Of a stretch of 64,000 nucleotides of DNA, positions 46,571 to 56,556 are shown one piece after another. The notes below the pieces were generated by a model that was not told the origin of the DNA, searched no databases, and saw nothing but the letters and a program-made list of their open reading frames with translations. This DNA is from Neptunomonas japonica DSM 18939 (lineage in GTDB: Bacteria > Pseudomonadota > Gammaproteobacteria > Pseudomonadales > Balneatricaceae), in NCBI RefSeq assembly GCF_000422765.1, contig NZ_AUGR01000006.1:186001-250000 (forward strand), written 5' to 3'. Numbering within the stretch: the first letter of the stretch is position 1; every line of letters starts with the position of its first letter. The position numbers and the translations under genes were made by a program.

Positions 46571-47722
46571 TTGCCGTATATACGTCTATCAGGTTTCTAT
46601 TTTTTCTACTTTGCGCTTTTAGGCGCTATGATCCCTTATTGGTCTTTATATCTAGAATCACTAGATTTTGATGCTAAGACAATTGGTTTGTTGATGGCTA
46701 CACTGCATTTTTCACGTATTTTGGCGCCTGCTTTATGGGGGTGGATCGCGGACAGAACCGGACAGCGGTTACGTGTAATACGTGCTGGCGCTTTATTAAC
46801 TTGGGTGATTTTCATTGCAATGTTTTGGCAAGACACTGCTATTGGAATTGCGCTTGTTATGCTGGGATATAGCTTTTTCTGGAACGCGGTATTGCCCCAG
46901 TTTGAAGTGGTGACACTCAACCACCTTGGTGCTGCGCAGTCCAAGTATAGTCGGGTGCGTTTATGGGGCTCAATAGGCTTCATTAGTACTGTTTTACTTG
47001 TGGGCTATATCTTAGATAAGGTCTCGGTAAGCTGGATTCCTTTAATACTACTCATTTTAATGGTTTTTATATGGTTGAACTCGCTACTGATACCAGAGGT
47101 TAGTAAGCCTGAAGATGGTAGCCTGTTAGAAAGCTCAAGCTTTCGAGATGTGGTTTTTAAACCGCACATCATTGCTTTCTTTATTATCACATTGCTCATT
47201 CAATTTTCTCACGGACCTTACTACACGTTCTTTAGTTTGATGATGCAAAAGCTGGAGTATACACGCACAGAAATTGGCATGCTGTGGTCTTTAGGTGTCG
47301 TTGCAGAGATACTCGTTTTTGTTGTTATGCATACCCTTATTATTCGCGTGGGTTTGCGTTTTATTATGCTTGTTAGCTTAGTATTATGTGTGGTGAGGTG
47401 GGTTTTATTAGCTTTTTGGCCAGAAAATATTTTCATGGTTATTATTGCTCAGCTGCTCCATGCTGCAACATTTGGCAGCTTGCATGCTGTTGGTATTTCG
47501 CTAGTGCATTACTACTTTCCCGGCACCATGCAAGGTCGTGGTCAGGCATTATTTTCTAGTATTGGTTTTGGTCTAGGTGGGACAGCAGGAGCTGTAGTCG
47601 CAGGCTTGCTCTGGGATAGTTATGGTTCAGCGGTGACTTTTAGTGTGGCCGCTGCCGTTTCTCTTGTGGCTATCGTGTTGGCATATGTATGGGTTCATCC
47701 GGGAAAAGTGCAGCAAAATTGA
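46571..47722 (+). CDS. MFS transporter, HcaT/LacY-like (MFS_1_like)
   Basis: A 383-residue inner-membrane permease with 12 helices. It opens with LSGFYFFYFALLGAMIPYWSLY and carries the cytoplasmic loop APALWGWIADRTGQRLRV, as in phenylpropionate/nucleoside-type MFS proteins. The end of the reading frame on the 5' side is fixed by a stop at 46556, leaving only a TTG at 46571 as the likely start, without a strong ribosome site. The substrate is unknown. It follows the serS terminator and has no functional partner close by. Confidence 0.85.
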   Translation: MPYIRLSGFYFFYFALLGAMIPYWSLYLESLDFDAKTIGLLMATLHFSRILAPALWGWIADRTGQRLRVIRAGALLTWVIFIAMFWQDTAIGIALVMLGYSFFWNAVLPQFEVVTLNHLGAAQSKYSRVRLWGSIGFISTVLLVGYILDKVSVSWIPLILLILMVFIWLNSLLIPEVSKPEDGSLLESSSFRDVVFKPHIIAFFIITLLIQFSHGPYYTFFSLMMQKLEYTRTEIGMLWSLGVVAEILVFVVMHTLIIRVGLRFIMLVSLVLCVVRWVLLAFWPENIFMVIIAQLLHAATFGSLHAVGISLVHYYFPGTMQGRGQALFSSIGFGLGGTAGAVVAGLLWDSYGSAVTFSVAAAVSLVAIVLAYVWVHPGKVQQN

Positions 47723-47804
47723 TGCTAATATTTTGCACTGCAGTAAGTATCGCTATATAGTTAAGAAGAGTCTTTTATTCTGCTGCATAACAAAGGGTTA
47801 TGAC

Positions 47805-48059
47805 ATGAATTTTAAAGTAGATGTTGAGATGACGCCGAATGAGTTGCGTCAAGTTATGGGGCTTCCAGATGTTGGGTCACTTCAGGATGAAATGATCGCA
47901 AAAGTCAGGGAGCAAATGGATGCCGGAGCAGAAGGTTACGATCCATTAACACTGCTCAAACCTTACATTACTAATAGTGTTGGCTCGATGGAATCACTGC
48001 AGAAGCTGATATTTAATATGATGCAGGGTTATGGGAAATCCGACAATAATAAAAGCTAA
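47805..48059 (+). CDS. DUF6489 family protein, PHA-locus associated
   Basis: A small 84-residue protein (MNFKVDVEMTPNELRQVMGLPDV...) with helix-rich composition. The longer reading frame from 47643 overlaps the transporter gene and is not real upstream of the ATG at 47805, which has an AAAGGG ribosome site. It lies directly ahead of phaR, a common arrangement in PHA-making proteobacteria. Its function is not known, and a role in granule formation is only suggested by position. Confidence 0.82.
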   Translation: MNFKVDVEMTPNELRQVMGLPDVGSLQDEMIAKVREQMDAGAEGYDPLTLLKPYITNSVGSMESLQKLIFNMMQGYGKSDNNKS

Positions 48060-48106
48060 TCACTACTCATCGTTAGAGATGCTGTAGAAAAGAGAGAGAG
48101 AACACG

Positions 48107-48601
48107 TTGCGAATTCTTCGAAAATATACCAATCGACGCCTTTATGATACTTCACGTAGTTGCTATGTCACACTTGAAGATGTCAAAGAACTGGTTTTAA
48201 GCAGCGAAGCATTTCAAGTACTCGATTCGAAAACAGGTAATGATCTGACTCGAAATATTCTTCTTCAAATCATTAGTGAGCAAGAAGGAGACGGGCATGG
48301 AACGCTACTGACAAATCAGGTGTTACAGCAGCTTATTCGTTTTTATGGCGATAGCATGCAAGGAATGATGAGCCAGTATTTGGAACAAAGTATCGCATCA
48401 TTTCTTGAGCATCAAGACCGTATCAAAGAACAGATGCAAACTATGATGGGGGTGGCTAATCCTCTTACTATGATGAACAGCATTGCTGATCGTAATATGG
48501 CTGTGTGGAATATGTTCAAACCAGGTGAGGGGCCAGCTGACGGAGCACCTGCTGAGTCAGAAAGTAATGTGAAAGACTCAGAAAAGCCTTCTGATAAGTA
48601 A
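48107..48601 (+). CDS. phaR: polyhydroxyalkanoate synthesis repressor PhaR
   Basis: DNA-binding repressor that also binds PHA granules and controls phasin genes. 164 residues: the conserved N-terminus is LRKYTNRRLYDTSRSCYVTLEDV (residues about 4-26). The C-terminal half is glutamine/methionine-rich. The start is a TTG at 48107 behind a purine-rich AGAGAGAG stretch; no ATG is in frame nearby. Convergent with phaC. Confidence 0.9.
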   Translation: MRILRKYTNRRLYDTSRSCYVTLEDVKELVLSSEAFQVLDSKTGNDLTRNILLQIISEQEGDGHGTLLTNQVLQQLIRFYGDSMQGMMSQYLEQSIASFLEHQDRIKEQMQTMMGVANPLTMMNSIADRNMAVWNMFKPGEGPADGAPAESESNVKDSEKPSDK

Positions 48602-48615
48602 AAACATACAAAAAT

Positions 48616-48650
48616 TTAGGGAAGGTAAGTCTTGTTCTTACTTTCCTTAA
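48616..48650. terminator. bidirectional hairpin between phaR and phaC
   Basis: 14-bp stem with two G-T pairs, TTAGGGAAGGTAAG / CTTACTTTCCTTAA, seven-base loop, between convergent genes; the phaC stop lies inside it. Confidence 0.7.
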
Positions 48651-49717
48651 TCTCTTTCTAAAAGCCAGTCGTTAATTTTCTTGGGCACTATGGCTTGTGA
48701 TTTCCCGCTAACGAACACCCCTATATGTCCCGCTTTTATTTCTTCTTCCTGATAGTCTTTACTTCCAATATATTGTCTTAAGGCAATAGATGCGTCTGGT
48801 GGTACTAAGTGGTCATAAGAGCCGAATATATTGAGTACAGGCTGGGTAATGTTAGCTAATCTTACGGGATGTTCACCGATGCTAAGTTGATTTTTAATCA
48901 GACGATTCTCCTGAAAAAACCACTTAATAAACTCTCTGAATGCTTCTCCTGCTTGGTCTGGACTATCGTAGATCCACTTTTCCATGCGCAAAAAACTGAG
49001 CGCACTTTCTGTATTATGAAGATGGTTAGGCATGCCTAGATTTTTTTGAATGCCTAAGCGCATAGGCATTAAAGAGTTATAAGAATCATTGAGCATTTCG
49101 CCAGGGATATTGCCGTAAGTGGATACGGCGAGATCTACATCAATAGAGCGTGCCAACAAGCTAAGTAGATTTGTTTCTGTCTGAAAGTCGACAGGAGTAA
49201 CCATGGTGATGAGATTATTGATTTTTTCGCCATGAATTGCGGTGTAGCACAGGCTTAGTGTACCGCCTTGGCAGATGCCTAGTAAGTTTGTTTTTTTAAC
49301 ATGTGCATGTAGGCATACTTGATCAACGCAATTGTTAATATACTCGTTAATATAATCATCAAGATCGTTAAATCGATCAGCAGGATCAGGATATCCCCAG
49401 TCAATGACGTAAACATCTAGCCCAAGATTGTTGAGTGTTTTCAATAATGATTTTTTAGGTTCCAGGTCAATCATATACCAGCGATTAACGAGTGCGTATG
49501 TGATTAATAGTGGCGTTTTGCAACGTGTTTCTACGGCCTTATTGCCTGAAAAGTATAAAAGCTTCAGTTTATCTTGAGCGAATATTTCTACTGCTTGAGA
49601 TTGAGCAACATCAATTTGTGATATCCCTTTTAGTGTCTCATAGCTACTTTGTAATTTTTGCTCTAAGTCGATGAGTTCATCTTGGATCTTGCTTGGATCA
49701 AGTTTAAGATTTTTCAT
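48647..49717 (-). CDS. phaC: class III poly(3-hydroxyalkanoate) synthase subunit PhaC
   Basis: Catalytic subunit polymerising hydroxyacyl-CoA. 356 residues, the short class III size. The lipase-like box is LLGICQGGTLSLCY with the catalytic Cys, the Asp lies in GSYDHLVPPDAS and the His in KAGHIGVFVSGKS. It overlaps the phaE end by 14 bases, so the two are coupled. Confidence 0.95.
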   Translation of the reverse strand: MKNLKLDPSKIQDELIDLEQKLQSSYETLKGISQIDVAQSQAVEIFAQDKLKLLYFSGNKAVETRCKTPLLITYALVNRWYMIDLEPKKSLLKTLNNLGLDVYVIDWGYPDPADRFNDLDDYINEYINNCVDQVCLHAHVKKTNLLGICQGGTLSLCYTAIHGEKINNLITMVTPVDFQTETNLLSLLARSIDVDLAVSTYGNIPGEMLNDSYNSLMPMRLGIQKNLGMPNHLHNTESALSFLRMEKWIYDSPDQAGEAFREFIKWFFQENRLIKNQLSIGEHPVRLANITQPVLNIFGSYDHLVPPDASIALRQYIGSKDYQEEEIKAGHIGVFVSGKSQAIVPKKINDWLLERD

Positions 49718-50708
49718 CAGTACCGGCCAAGGTTGATATTAATGTTGGGGATTTTAGCTCAGATAGTTCTTGTTTAAGGTCGTTAATATCTGAGGAAAGT
49801 TGTTGCACAGTGCTTTTTAACTCAGAGATTAATATTTGGTTTTGTACTTCTTTTATATCAGCGAGAGTTTTGTTCATTTTTCGCATATCTTTGCGTAAAG
49901 CATGTTGGCGCTGTAAAGCTGTATCCAAGCCTTTACGGGTTGCTAGTCCGACTGCCTCAAATTGAATGTCACGCATATCTTGAGCATATTTACGTAAATG
50001 CATAAGTGCATTGGATACTCTTCCATGACTTTGCTGGTATTGTTGGGTGTAAAGGCATTCAGAGTAAGCCGCTTCGTAACAATTTACCCAAAGGTTGTGC
50101 AGCTCTCCAAGTGTTTCTACGCTCTTTGAGCCTTGTATTAACTCCTGCATCAGTGCATGGCTTGTGTGCAGGTTTATTTGGCTATATTGCTCAATATACT
50201 CCGCTAGTGAGTCTTGGTACTCGAGTAGAAGCTTAATCCCGTCACTTGTATTCTTCTGCAACTCATGTGTTGTTCCGACAGAAGGAGTGTTGAGTAAGCT
50301 TTTCAGTCCGCTAATGTATGGATTTTCAAATAAAATATCATCACTAAAGCTATGTTTCCTGAATAGGGCAGCAACGTTTTCAGGTAGTTTCCACTGCTTG
50401 AGCAAGGCTTCTCCTGTTTGTTGCTGCACAAAATCACGAAACTGTTTGAGCGGGCCTTCGATAGTAACTTTCAAAGTGCTGCTGTTCGAAGAACTTTTAC
50501 CCGTATGTTCAAGTATTGTTTGACCAAAGCGTAGAAACTCGGTCGTTTGTGTTGCAAGGATTGCTGAGACGCGTGCTAAATCTTGTGATTCATGTGGAGG
50601 AATGTTTTCACAAGCAGCACTTGTTGTTTGCTCATCAATCCATTGTTTGAAAAGAGCTTGCTGCTGTTCAAGTAGCGCCTGCATGGGGTCATTTGTCTCA
50701 CTAGGCAC
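49704..50708 (-). CDS. phaE: class III poly(3-hydroxyalkanoate) synthase subunit PhaE
   Basis: Partner subunit of PhaC, needed for activity of class III synthases. 334 residues, mostly helical, with WVNCYEAAYSECLYTQQYQQSHGRVSNALM (region about 205-235) and a C-terminal coiled coil (about 270-325). No catalytic motif, as expected. Confidence 0.88.
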   Translation of the reverse strand: MPSETNDPMQALLEQQQALFKQWIDEQTTSAACENIPPHESQDLARVSAILATQTTEFLRFGQTILEHTGKSSSNSSTLKVTIEGPLKQFRDFVQQQTGEALLKQWKLPENVAALFRKHSFSDDILFENPYISGLKSLLNTPSVGTTHELQKNTSDGIKLLLEYQDSLAEYIEQYSQINLHTSHALMQELIQGSKSVETLGELHNLWVNCYEAAYSECLYTQQYQQSHGRVSNALMHLRKYAQDMRDIQFEAVGLATRKGLDTALQRQHALRKDMRKMNKTLADIKEVQNQILISELKSTVQQLSSDINDLKQELSELKSPTLISTLAGTDEKS

Positions 50709-50780
50709 GCGTCTACCTCAAATCATACTTAATATAGGGAGTGTAATAGAGCTAACTTGGATTATGAATAGCCATAAAGA

Positions 50781-51641
50781 TTAAGATAGCATATCAACTA
50801 GCTTGCTGGCTGCATTCGAGAGCGTTCTATCTCGATGATGTATATAGCCTAGGTGACGCTTAATAGGCTCTGAACCTGTTTCTAGTACTGTTAGCGATTT
50901 ATCAATCATGGTTTCTGGTAAAAGGCTCCAGCCTAATCCAATGCTTACCATCATACGGATCGTATCAAGGTAATTGGTAGATATTGCTACATTTAGGTTA
51001 AGAGATTTTTTTTGAAACTGCTCCGCCACAATCTGCTGTGTAAATGTTGATGCACCAGGAAGTATGGCTGGGTAGTGAGTTAGCTCCTTTAAACTCACCG
51101 TTTTTTGACGAGCAAGAGGGTGATCTTGTGCGACAACATACTTAAGTTGATCCACCCATATCGACTGAGAGTGGATCGCTGGATCGGGCTTAGGTGCAAG
51201 TGTGATTAGTGCTAGTTCAAGATCTCCATGCAGCACGCCATTATAGGCAATTTCAGACTCATCAAAGCGCAAGCTTAACTGAACCTCCGGGTACTCTTTT
51301 GTAAACCGACGTAAGATGGGAGGTAGCCTGTGTAAGCTAATATGGTGGCTTGCTGCGAGTGATAAAGGACCTTTTACAATACCGGATAAATTCCCCATGG
51401 CGCGCCCCGCATCTTTAATTGCATTAACGATAGTTTTTGCTTTGGGGAGGAGTTCACGGCCGGCTTCTGTTAACGTTACTTTTCGACCAATCCTATCAAA
51501 TAGCTTTTGATTGAGTTGCTCTTCCAGTGTGGCTATGCGCTTGCTAACAGCTGATTGTGTGATGAATAGTTGTTGCGCAGCCAGTGAAAAAGAGTGGCTT
51601 TCTGCAACCGCAATAAAAGCTGATAGTGTATTGGTATCCAT
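50781..51641 (-). CDS. LysR-family transcriptional regulator
   Basis: 286 residues with the N-terminal helix-turn-helix (LSAFIAVAESHSFSLAAQQLFITQSAVSKRI in part) and LysR effector domain (SLAASHHISLHRLPPILRRF). Similar to CysB/CbbR-like general forms; no target can be assigned. It is 72 bases from the phaE start on the same strand and may be unrelated. Confidence 0.88.
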   Translation of the reverse strand: MDTNTLSAFIAVAESHSFSLAAQQLFITQSAVSKRIATLEEQLNQKLFDRIGRKVTLTEAGRELLPKAKTIVNAIKDAGRAMGNLSGIVKGPLSLAASHHISLHRLPPILRRFTKEYPEVQLSLRFDESEIAYNGVLHGDLELALITLAPKPDPAIHSQSIWVDQLKYVVAQDHPLARQKTVSLKELTHYPAILPGASTFTQQIVAEQFQKKSLNLNVAISTNYLDTIRMMVSIGLGWSLLPETMIDKSLTVLETGSEPIKRHLGYIHHRDRTLSNAASKLVDMLS

Positions 51642-51913
51642 AAAATCCTGCTGGCCGTATCGCTAATGCAAAGTCGTGAACGGGAAGGGTATGAAGTATA
51701 GCCTTTAACCTACAGGTTGGCGCGATTAATGGGGTTTACTCTGGATCTGGCGTTGTTACATTGGCTTCTTTCAGAAGCGATAAAAAGTACAAACAAGAAT
51801 GTACGCCATGTCAGTAGTCATAATGTATGCTTCTTGGTATGTCAGTATATTTGGAGTGATGGAAGGGGTATAGCTTCTTAGAAGCTATACCGTAAAAAGC
51901 GCTATGCTAACGT

Positions 51914-52645
51914 TTAATGCATTTGTTTGTTGTTTCGCGTTGATGCGCCAATACCGGCAAGCCCGAGCATTAACAATAAGATACTGCCTGGTTCTGGAAC
52001 AGAACTAGTTCCAGAGCGGGTGAACTGCAGATCGTCAAAGACAGAGTGAAACCCGAGTAGCTCAATATAAGCAATATCTGCATTGTCTCGCTTGATTCCT
52101 CTGAATGCCCCGTCATTATTGCTGCTAGGCGTGTTAATACTGGTGCTGTCAGATCTGTTAATTACAAATTCTTCCAATAATGTCGAACCAGAATCGTATG
52201 CACTTAGGCTAACAGCACCATTGTCCGCATCTCTTCTAGAGAAATAGTTCATGAAAAAACCAAAACTAGAGATGTTGCCTGAATTAAAGTCGATTCTTAC
52301 AGGAAAAACATTGACGTTATCAGGTTGAGATATGCCTAAGAATCCGTTTCTGCCCGAGTTCCACTCTTGGTTATTACTAAGATCCCACGTTGTATTTGTT
52401 AACCACAGATCTTCAGGATCTTGTGTGGTTGAAACTTTAATATCTTCACCGATCGACGTGCCAATATTGATCGGTCCATTTACGCTGTGGTGCTGGTTAC
52501 TTCCAGTAAATTCACTGAAATCTATCAGGTTAACTGCACCTGTTAAACTTGAAACATCAGTAATAAAGGCTGCATTAGCAGGCTGTAGCGCTAAAATAGA
52601 TAAAAGGCTTAGAGTGCCCAATATTTTATTTTTCAATGTGTTCAC
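51914..52645 (-). CDS. PEP-CTERM sorting-domain protein, exported
   Basis: A 243-residue exported protein with a signal peptide (KNKILGTLSLLSILALQPANA, about residue 26). A middle domain without recognised family follows (residues about 30-215, with Asn/Ser/Thr-rich sequence as in extracellular proteins). The PEP-CTERM tail is VPEPGSILLLMLGLAGIGAS followed by a short basic end. Such tails are cut by exosortase; no exosortase gene is in the window. The GTG at 52645 is given, but a TTG three codons on has a better spaced AGGTGA site. Confidence 0.85.
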   Translation of the reverse strand: MNTLKNKILGTLSLLSILALQPANAAFITDVSSLTGAVNLIDFSEFTGSNQHHSVNGPINIGTSIGEDIKVSTTQDPEDLWLTNTTWDLSNNQEWNSGRNGFLGISQPDNVNVFPVRIDFNSGNISSFGFFMNYFSRRDADNGAVSLSAYDSGSTLLEEFVINRSDSTSINTPSSNNDGAFRGIKRDNADIAYIELLGFHSVFDDLQFTRSGTSSVPEPGSILLLMLGLAGIGASTRNNKQMH

Positions 52646-52750
52646 CTAAAGTCCATTTAATATTTAGTGGTATTATAATTAATTATGGCGATTAATCATA
52701 CATATGTTTCAAAGTGGTCTACACTTAGAGGTTAGCTGTTTTTTCTTTTT

Positions 52751-53674
52751 CTAGTCATGATTATGGTTAGATATGGGTGTTACCATTTGCTCGCTAGCCC
52801 AAGGGTGGTCGCCAATCATCTCCATCATGTGATCGATGAATAGTCTGACTTTAGGGTTCAAGTGTCTGCGGCTAGGGTAAAGGGCGTTAACTTCGATGGG
52901 AGGGGGCGAGTACTCGCTTAGAATTTCAACAAGATCCCCTTGCTGTACGCTGTTACAGCAGAACACACGAGGCATCCTTGCAATGCCCATATCTTGCAAT
53001 AGCAGTTCGCGAATAAAACTGATGCTATTTGCTTTTAAATGCCCTGTCACTTCGACTACTTCATTCCAGTTGTCAAATTCCCAGTGTTCGATGGCTTTTA
53101 ATATTCCATAGCATTCATGATTTTGAAGGTCATCAGGTGTTTTTGGTGTGCCATGTTTGGCGAGGTAGGCAGGCGAGGCGTATAAGCCTCGTGAAACGCT
53201 AGCGACACGGCGAGCGATAAGGCTAGAGTCTGCAAGTTCGCCAACACGAATGGCTAAATCTATGCCTTCTTCAATCAGGTCAATCACCCGGGTGCTCAGC
53301 TCTACCTCAAGCATTATTTGAGGGTAGCGTTTCATGAAAGTGCCAACGACCTCGTTCATCATAAAAACCCCCAGCTCTGACGGCATAGTGATGCGTAAGC
53401 GTCCACGAGGGTTGCTTTGAGTGGCAGATAGGTGGTCTTTCGCGGTATCTAGTTCATTAATAAGAGGTTGGCAGCGACCAAATAACTCTTCTCCATCGTC
53501 CGTGAGCTTTAATTTACGCGTTGTTCTTTGTAATAAGCGTACGCCTAGCTCATCTTCAAGTTGAGCGATACGGCGACTGATAGTCGATTTTTGAATGCCC
53601 AAGCTTTCTGCAGCAGAGGTAAAGCTTCCTGTTTCAACAATGCGAATAAAAAGGCTTACATCGTTAAGATTCAT
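52751..53674 (-). CDS. LysR-family transcriptional regulator (CrgA-like)
   Basis: 307 residues: N-terminal LFIRIVETGSFTSAAESLGIQKSTISRRIAQLEDELG (as a region, residues about 6-42) and an effector domain with the GRLRITMPSELGVFMM and IDLAIRVGELADSSLIARRV motifs typical of the CrgA/AaeR-like group. No neighbouring target is obvious. Confidence 0.9.
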   Translation of the reverse strand: MNLNDVSLFIRIVETGSFTSAAESLGIQKSTISRRIAQLEDELGVRLLQRTTRKLKLTDDGEELFGRCQPLINELDTAKDHLSATQSNPRGRLRITMPSELGVFMMNEVVGTFMKRYPQIMLEVELSTRVIDLIEEGIDLAIRVGELADSSLIARRVASVSRGLYASPAYLAKHGTPKTPDDLQNHECYGILKAIEHWEFDNWNEVVEVTGHLKANSISFIRELLLQDMGIARMPRVFCCNSVQQGDLVEILSEYSPPPIEVNALYPSRRHLNPKVRLFIDHMMEMIGDHPWASEQMVTPISNHNHD

Positions 53675-53859
53675 GGTGCTATCGCTTTGTTGAAAGTGAA
53701 TGAGTGTGCCGCATTTGGCAAAGAGTAGAGCCGGCTTAGTTGTTCTTTTTTAACTTCTTTTATCGCTATTAGTGCTAGGGACGCTACACAGAATCTTCTG
53801 TTATTGCTGTGCAAAGATCAAGAACTAGAACGATTAGTATAAAAATGGGGTTAAAGTAT

Positions 53860-55536
53860 TTATTTGGCAAGATGCTTTATCTGATTAATGATTGCTTGCA
53901 CGCCATTGGTTCGTGAAGGGCTTAGGTAACTAGTTAATTTGCATGACTGAAGTAGTTTTTTGGTTTGTAGGGATTGAATGGATTCGCTTGTCTGGTGTTG
54001 AACCGCAGACAAAATCAGATAAATAATGCCACGCATTAGCTTTGCATCAGAGTCGATAGCAAATTCCCAAGTCAGGTCTGGTTGTTGTTGTGCAACAAGC
54101 CATACTTTGGACTCACAACCTGCGATGCGGTGCTCATCAATTTTGTAATGGGTAGGGAGTACGGATAGCTTTTTTCCTGTGCTAAGAAGTAAATCAAAAC
54201 GAGCTTGCCAGCTAGTAGCAGAGCTTAGCTTTTCAACGAGCAGTGGGTGGTTTTCTGTTTTGCAATAAGACAGAGAGCTATTTTCTGGGGGTGTATCAAT
54301 ATCTGTTGGAGTGTTACCTCTAAGTTGTGTAATACAGTCTTGCAGTACTTCGGCAAAACGAGTTACTTCTGCTTGGGTATTATATAAGGCAAACGAAGCG
54401 CGGACAGTGCCGTTGCAGTGTAAATACTCCATAAGGGGCATAGTGCAGTGGTGCCCGCTTCGAACAGCGATTCCAGACTGGTCTAGTAAGGCTGCTAAGT
54501 CCTGATTATGAACGCCTTCAACCATCAGTGACAAGATGCCGACATTATCAGGCTCTGCTGCCAGTAGTGTTATGCCATCAATGTTTTGGCAGTACTGGAT
54601 AGCAATATCTCTGAGGTTTTTCTCATGTGCAGCGACCGCTTTACGATCTAGATTAGCTAGGTATCTTAGCGCCTCAGCCAGTGCTATAGCGTCAGCAATG
54701 GGAGGAGTGCCTGCTTCAAACTTAAAGGGGATGCGGTTGAAAGTAGTGCCAGAAAAGCTGACGTTTTCAATCATTTCACCACCACATTGCCAAGGCGGCA
54801 TCTGTTCAAGTAATGCTTTGCGCCCCCAGAGTGCTCCAATGCCTGTTGGACCATAGCATTTATGCCCTGAAAAGAAGTAGAAATCGCATCCAATATTTTG
54901 AACATCAACTAGCTCATGAGCAATAGCTTGGGCTCCATCTATAACGACAGTTGCGCCCACTGATTTGGCCATCTCTGTGATTTTTTCTACCGGATTTATT
55001 ACGCCTAGTGCATTAGATACATGGGTGAGCGTAACAATTTTAGGGCGATGCTTAATCAGTAGTTGTTGGTACGCTGCTAGATCTAGTTCGCCTGTTGGTG
55101 TTAAAGGTATCACCGCAATATGCGCATGCCTTTTATGGGCTGCTTGTTGCCAAGGCACAATATTGGCGTGATGCTCCATCACTGATAATAAAATAGTATC
55201 GTCAGGAAGTAATATTGAATCAGCGTAGGATTGAGCAATTAAATTAACGGCCTCAGTCGCTCCACGTGTCCAAATAACCTCTTCTACATGGGGCGCGTTA
55301 ATTATGCTTGCTACTTGCTCTCTCGCTGCTTCAAATTCGCTGGTTGCTCTGTTTGAGAGGGTATGTGAGCCTCTGTGAACATTGCTATTAGCAGATTTAT
55401 AAAAGCGCGAAAGGCTATCGATAACAGCGCGCGGCTTTTGGGTTGTTGCTGCATTGTCAAGGTAGATCAATGGTTGCCCATTGATCCTGCTTGATAATAT
55501 CGGGAAGTCGCGCCTGATTTTTGAGGGATCAAACAT
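53860..55536 (-). CDS. fused cysteine desulfurase SufS / sulfur acceptor SufE
   Basis: Both steps of sulfur mobilisation for iron-sulfur assembly in one chain of about 558 residues. SufS (1 to about 400) has the PLP-binding FFSGHKCYGPTGIGALWG and the catalytic-loop cysteine in RSGHHCTMPLM. SufE (about 425 to the end) has the acceptor cysteine in HRIAGCESKVWLVA. The usual partners sufBCD are not nearby. The frame opens at 55578, but the methionine at 55536 (MFDPSKIRRDFP) is the normal SufS start and lies one base after the DUF2069 stop. Confidence 0.93.
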   Translation of the reverse strand: MFDPSKIRRDFPILSSRINGQPLIYLDNAATTQKPRAVIDSLSRFYKSANSNVHRGSHTLSNRATSEFEAAREQVASIINAPHVEEVIWTRGATEAVNLIAQSYADSILLPDDTILLSVMEHHANIVPWQQAAHKRHAHIAVIPLTPTGELDLAAYQQLLIKHRPKIVTLTHVSNALGVINPVEKITEMAKSVGATVVIDGAQAIAHELVDVQNIGCDFYFFSGHKCYGPTGIGALWGRKALLEQMPPWQCGGEMIENVSFSGTTFNRIPFKFEAGTPPIADAIALAEALRYLANLDRKAVAAHEKNLRDIAIQYCQNIDGITLLAAEPDNVGILSLMVEGVHNQDLAALLDQSGIAVRSGHHCTMPLMEYLHCNGTVRASFALYNTQAEVTRFAEVLQDCITQLRGNTPTDIDTPPENSSLSYCKTENHPLLVEKLSSATSWQARFDLLLSTGKKLSVLPTHYKIDEHRIAGCESKVWLVAQQQPDLTWEFAIDSDAKLMRGIIYLILSAVQHQTSESIQSLQTKKLLQSCKLTSYLSPSRTNGVQAIINQIKHLAK

Positions 55537-55537
55537 A

Positions 55538-55936
55538 CTATTTAGGTGCTGGCTCTGAATCGCGAGATAAACGAGCATATCGGCTCTGCCAGCGAATATA
55601 CATCATGGCTGCAGTAAACAATGTGCTAACCAGTAGTGTATAGGCAATGCCAAAACTACGTGTTTCTAGGCTCATTGTTGTTGCTAAAACTGCTTCAATA
55701 AAATAGATCAACAGTACAAAGCAAAGCCATGCATGACTGCGTGGATTTCCCGATATGATAGCAGGGATAAAGCCGGCTAATGGCAGTACATGAACAGCCC
55801 ATATAACCCAAGGCTTCCCTGTTTCTAAAGGGTGAATCACCATGTACCATAGGGTGAACAACAGCATTAATCCCACATAGCTGGCGATGGTGATTACGCG
55901 TGTGATGCGTGCTTTTTTACGTAGGGTTTCCATCAA
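55538..55936 (-). CDS. DUF2069 inner-membrane protein
   Basis: 132 residues with four hydrophobic segments (VITIASYVGLMLLFTLWYMV; WAVHVLPLAGFIPAII; HAWLCFVLLIYFIEAVLATT; IAYTLLVSTLFTAAMMYIRW). The family has no known function. It is usually beside wrbA and arsC-like genes in Pseudomonadales and Oceanospirillales. The stop touches the sufS-sufE start. Confidence 0.88.
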   Translation of the reverse strand: MMETLRKKARITRVITIASYVGLMLLFTLWYMVIHPLETGKPWVIWAVHVLPLAGFIPAIISGNPRSHAWLCFVLLIYFIEAVLATTMSLETRSFGIAYTLLVSTLFTAAMMYIRWQSRYARLSRDSEPAPK

Positions 55937-55947
55937 AGGTCCTGTGC

Positions 55948-56556
<609 letters not shown>

